DNA of 7,012 bases. Source: Candidatus Symbiobacter sp. GTDB taxonomy: Bacteria > Pseudomonadota > Alphaproteobacteria > Elsterales > Elsteraceae. Every line of letters starts with the position of its first letter. Positions within the stretch are counted from its first letter, which is position 1. This document shows positions 6,301-7,012 of the stretch, in pieces. Made by a program: the position numbers and the translations under genes. The stretch is from the NCBI GenBank assembly GCA_030054015.1, contig JASGCR010000114.1, forward strand, positions 1 to 7,012, given 5' to 3'. The notes under the pieces were generated by a model. The model ran no database searches. It was given only the letters and a program-made list of their open reading frames with translations, and was not told where the DNA came from.

Positions 6301-6583
6301 CGGCCTAACCCCAGAGCAAGCCATTGTCGATGCGGCGATTGTGCGATTCCGCCCGATTATGATGACGAGCGTCACCGCCATTTTGGGGGCGTTGCCGCTC
6401 GCCCTGGATCACGGGCCTGGCGCGGAATTGCGGCAAAGTTTGGGGATTACCTTGTTGGGGGGGTTGTTGGTGTCGCAAAGCTTGACTTTATTCACCACGC
6501 CGGTCATATTTTTGGCTTTGGAAAATCGGCGCGAAAAACGCAAGTTAAATCGCCGCCATTTACGGCAGGGTTCGTTTTTATGA
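3341..6583 (+). CDS. RND efflux permease, HAE-1 family, MdtB/MdtC-like
   Basis: The 1080-residue inner-membrane pump subunit should export drugs or other amphipathic compounds by proton antiport. The start matches the family (MPLSAKFITRPIATALIM). TM1 is about 12-30. Other predicted helices are about 361-377, 384-404, 412-433, 456-475, 487-513, 580-598, 905-922, 930-949, 955-976, 1003-1022 and 1034-1060, with two large periplasmic loops (about 31-358 and 599-904). The proton-relay residues are present: D425-D426 in TM4, K971 in TM10, R1002 and T1009 in TM11, equivalent to AcrB D407-D408, K940, R971 and T978. The phrases YQYSL, AFGQRPIS, GILYES and GALPLA and the C-terminal VSQSLTLFTTPVIFLAL point to the MdtB/MdtC branch. 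The protein is slightly longer than usual because of apparent insertions at about 247-276 and 527-542. No adaptor or TolC-like gene adjoins. Confidence 0.95.
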   Translation: MPLSAKFITRPIATALIMTFILVAGMVAYRFLGVATLPAVDLPTVRVVAQLAGASPDTMAKAVAVPLERRLGVIAGLDEMTSVSGQGATTIYLQFTTDRSSDMAALDVNSAVNATMPYLPADMLTRPSIRVANPNMIPVVIMALTSNETAPSALYDYADTVIAQKMLQLPGVADVIINGAEKFALRVAVNPSSLASLGLSLTDVRQAVQSANMLTPLGALEGGDKSSLIEADTQLTTAEALRQVTIPVEKARTLGSITANTHTQTQSQQLIRQNQGFVNLATVADVTAGVANRNMVGWYNNRRAVLLMVLKRPNANVVETADAIKAALPDIQKSLPKSVDLTILSDRTATIRSGLEHLQGTLLLTTVLVVMSMLLFLRRLGAALIPAAAIPVSVAGTFIVMYFLDYTLDNLSLMALTVATGFIVDDAIIMVENITRWRERGYGAIEAAKQGSRQILFTIISMTCSLIAVFLPILFMGGIAGKFFRAFGVTISTAIVISALVSLTLTPMLSAYFLGSDRDDADRRAQHSTRHPARHPAWYPAWHIWQKYWRVISRKMSDGWDGMVRVYGEMLAQFLTYRKLSLLLSFVIAAVTVYLYILVPKDFAPTQDSPVIMATAEGPPDISFAAMAERQAAVGRMVMADPAVENFSSFVGGGGSNSGNFYINLKDRALRDDSSVVARRLNEKMRQVTGIAVFFKSASDFQRGARASKGLYQYSLTGSDAAQVNLAAKKLSEKFKTLAQLRDVDTDQQNGDKQFTLQILRDAASQHNVSVRNIDDALYNAFGQRPISLFYTPINFYRIVLEMDPGLQDDLTWLQQLPVRSDDGAHTVPLSSVTKTIVNSAPVAITHQNASLTVTVTFNLAEKMSLSDATKAIDQALSEISLPYGVVGSYAGDLLQYRQNGNNQLLALLAAILVVYLVLGILYESYAQPLTILSTIPSAGLGALLALIITGTPFSLFAMIGILLLVGIAKKNAIMMVDFALEARLQRGLTPEQAIVDAAIVRFRPIMMTSVTAILGALPLALDHGPGAELRQSLGITLLGGLLVSQSLTLFTTPVIFLALENRREKRKLNRRHLRQGSFL
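4919..4966 (+). repeat. 12-bp in-frame tandem repeat in the RND gene
   Basis: Four 12-bp units begin at 4919, 4931, 4943 and 4955 and encode HSTR, HPAR, HPAW and YPAW, followed by another His codon. The first unit is degenerate; the last three differ by one base each. It falls at residues 527-542 in the cytoplasmic loop between TM6 and TM7, where added length is likely to be tolerated. Confidence 0.85.
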
Positions 6584-6587
6584 CCCC

Positions 6588-6613
6588 CTTTTCCTAAGGA
6601 AAGTCTGATTAAG
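6588..6613. repeat. B arm (B5) after the RND stop codon
   Basis: AGGAAAGTCTGATTAAG (6597-6613) is a left-hand B arm; the mirrored half is only CCTTTTCCT (6588-6596). It starts within a few bases of the TGA at 6581-6583 and opens the A2 unit. The spacing to A2 (15 bases) and the GAAAATCT spacer resemble those before the single hairpin at 3032. Confidence 0.75.
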
Positions 6614-6628
6614 TTGAAAATCTATTTA

Positions 6629-6822
6629 CCCCCCCTTCCTGCTTAGGAAGGGGGGGATAGAAAAGCTAGAATTTTTTGTAAAAAAATTCTAGCTTTTCTT
6701 GGGGGGTTGGTGCAGGGCATTGATTCTCAATAGATTTTCAATCTCACCAACCCCCCCTAGCTCCGCTAAGGGCTTCGCCCTAAGCGTCGCTTTCCCCCCC
6801 TTCCTAAGCAGGAAGGGGGGGG
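6629..6822. repeat. Palindromic core element A2
   Basis: The boundary hairpins at 6629-6656 and 6794-6822 are reverse complements (CCCCCCCTTCCT stems). The central stem GGGGGGTTGGTG (6701-6712) pairs with 6745-6756. The left arm is a perfect hairpin with 19-bp stems, 6659-6677 with 6681-6699, and loop GTA. The right arm holds the hairpin AGGGC / GCCCT within TAGCTCCGCTAAG-type sequence and matches the left arm of A1 in reverse. Confidence 0.88.
6659..6700 (+). terminator. AT-rich hairpin that could terminate the RND transcript
   Basis: A perfect 19-bp stem with a 3-base loop ends in GCTTTTCTT, about 75 bp after the RND stop codon. The stem is AT-rich and the T-run is interrupted. It is part of the left arm of A2, so termination would be a by-product of the repeat. 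Confidence 0.3.
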
Positions 6823-6830
6823 TCAGTACG

Positions 6831-6868
6831 ACTTGTTCAGACCTTACCTAAGGAAGGTCTGAATAAGT
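6831..6868. repeat. Junction palindrome B6
   Basis: ACTTGTTCAGACCTTACCT meets AAGGAAGGTCTGAATAAGT with two mismatches between halves. It closes the A2 unit and opens the next one. Confidence 0.85.
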
Positions 6869-6916
6869 CCCAGAAACAAAAGAAATGGCATTTGCGAGCG
6901 GGCGGCTTCGCCCGAC
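6867..6916. repeat. Truncated C1-type element after B6
   Basis: The first 35 bases (6867-6901) match 2832-2866, the start of the C1 unit beside B1, at 32 positions, including GGCATTTGCGAGCGG. A hairpin CGGGCG / CGCCCG (6899-6914) follows in place of the C1 hairpin, and similarity then stops. The right half of C1 and its closing arm are missing. Confidence 0.7.
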
Positions 6917-6942
6917 CAAGAGCGGCGTAAAAAGAGAGCGTC

Positions 6943-6994
6943 ATTACCCGCCGGACGGCAAGCGGATTTCCGCTTGCAGTCCGAGTCGGGTAAT
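6943..6994. repeat. Palindromic element C3
   Basis: ATTACCCG (6943-6950) pairs with CGGGTAAT (6987-6994). Inside, CGGAC (6952-6956) pairs with GTCCG (6979-6983), and GCAAGCGG / CCGCTTGC (6958-6977) forms an 8-bp hairpin with loop ATTT. The outer phrases GTCATT and AATCC recall C1 and C2. The element may continue past the window's right edge. Confidence 0.75.
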
Positions 6995-7012
6995 CCCCCA
7001 GGAGTATTATTC

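Overview
The window looks like a stretch of alphaproteobacterial chromosome. The evidence is protein family content: an IbpA-type Hsp20 of the kind common in that class, a DUF2076 protein, and an RND pump subunit of the MdtB/MdtC type. Genus and species cannot be told from this. Four protein genes are well supported: a small heat-shock protein (minus), a SnoaL-like/DUF4440 protein (minus), a DUF2076 protein (plus), and a large RND efflux permease (plus). None forms an obvious operon with another.

Layout. 1-108 holds two 21-bp direct repeats that may be the end of an insertion sequence lying off the left edge, then a 16-bp tandem repeat running into the 3' end of the hsp20 gene. 109-582 is hsp20, read leftwards. 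583-1010 has no gene and is mostly a palindromic repeat (661-926) with a hairpin-capped core. 1011-1463 (minus) and 1670-2560 (plus) are divergent genes sharing a 206-bp promoter region; the minus-strand promoter is clear. 2561-3340 has no gene and is packed with palindromic elements. 3341-6583 is the RND permease. 6584-7012 has no gene and holds more of the same elements, running off the right edge.

The most striking content is non-coding. Five inner palindromic elements, of at least two unrelated core families, each sit between inverted copies of one outer arm (AGGAAGGTCTGATTAAG and relatives). Four such units are joined end to end from about 2568 to 3306, making a full palindrome at each junction. 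A fifth follows the stop codon of the RND gene, so that gene is bracketed by units. A sixth inner element, upstream of hsp20, has the same core family but different outer arms. The three full-length core copies have diverged in sequence while keeping their base pairing. This looks like a modular family of non-autonomous, MITE-like repeats with exchangeable cores; no transposase is visible here.

The permease has the proton-relay residues expected of a working pump, but no periplasmic adaptor or outer-membrane channel gene is adjacent. Its coding sequence also carries two apparent in-frame expansions.
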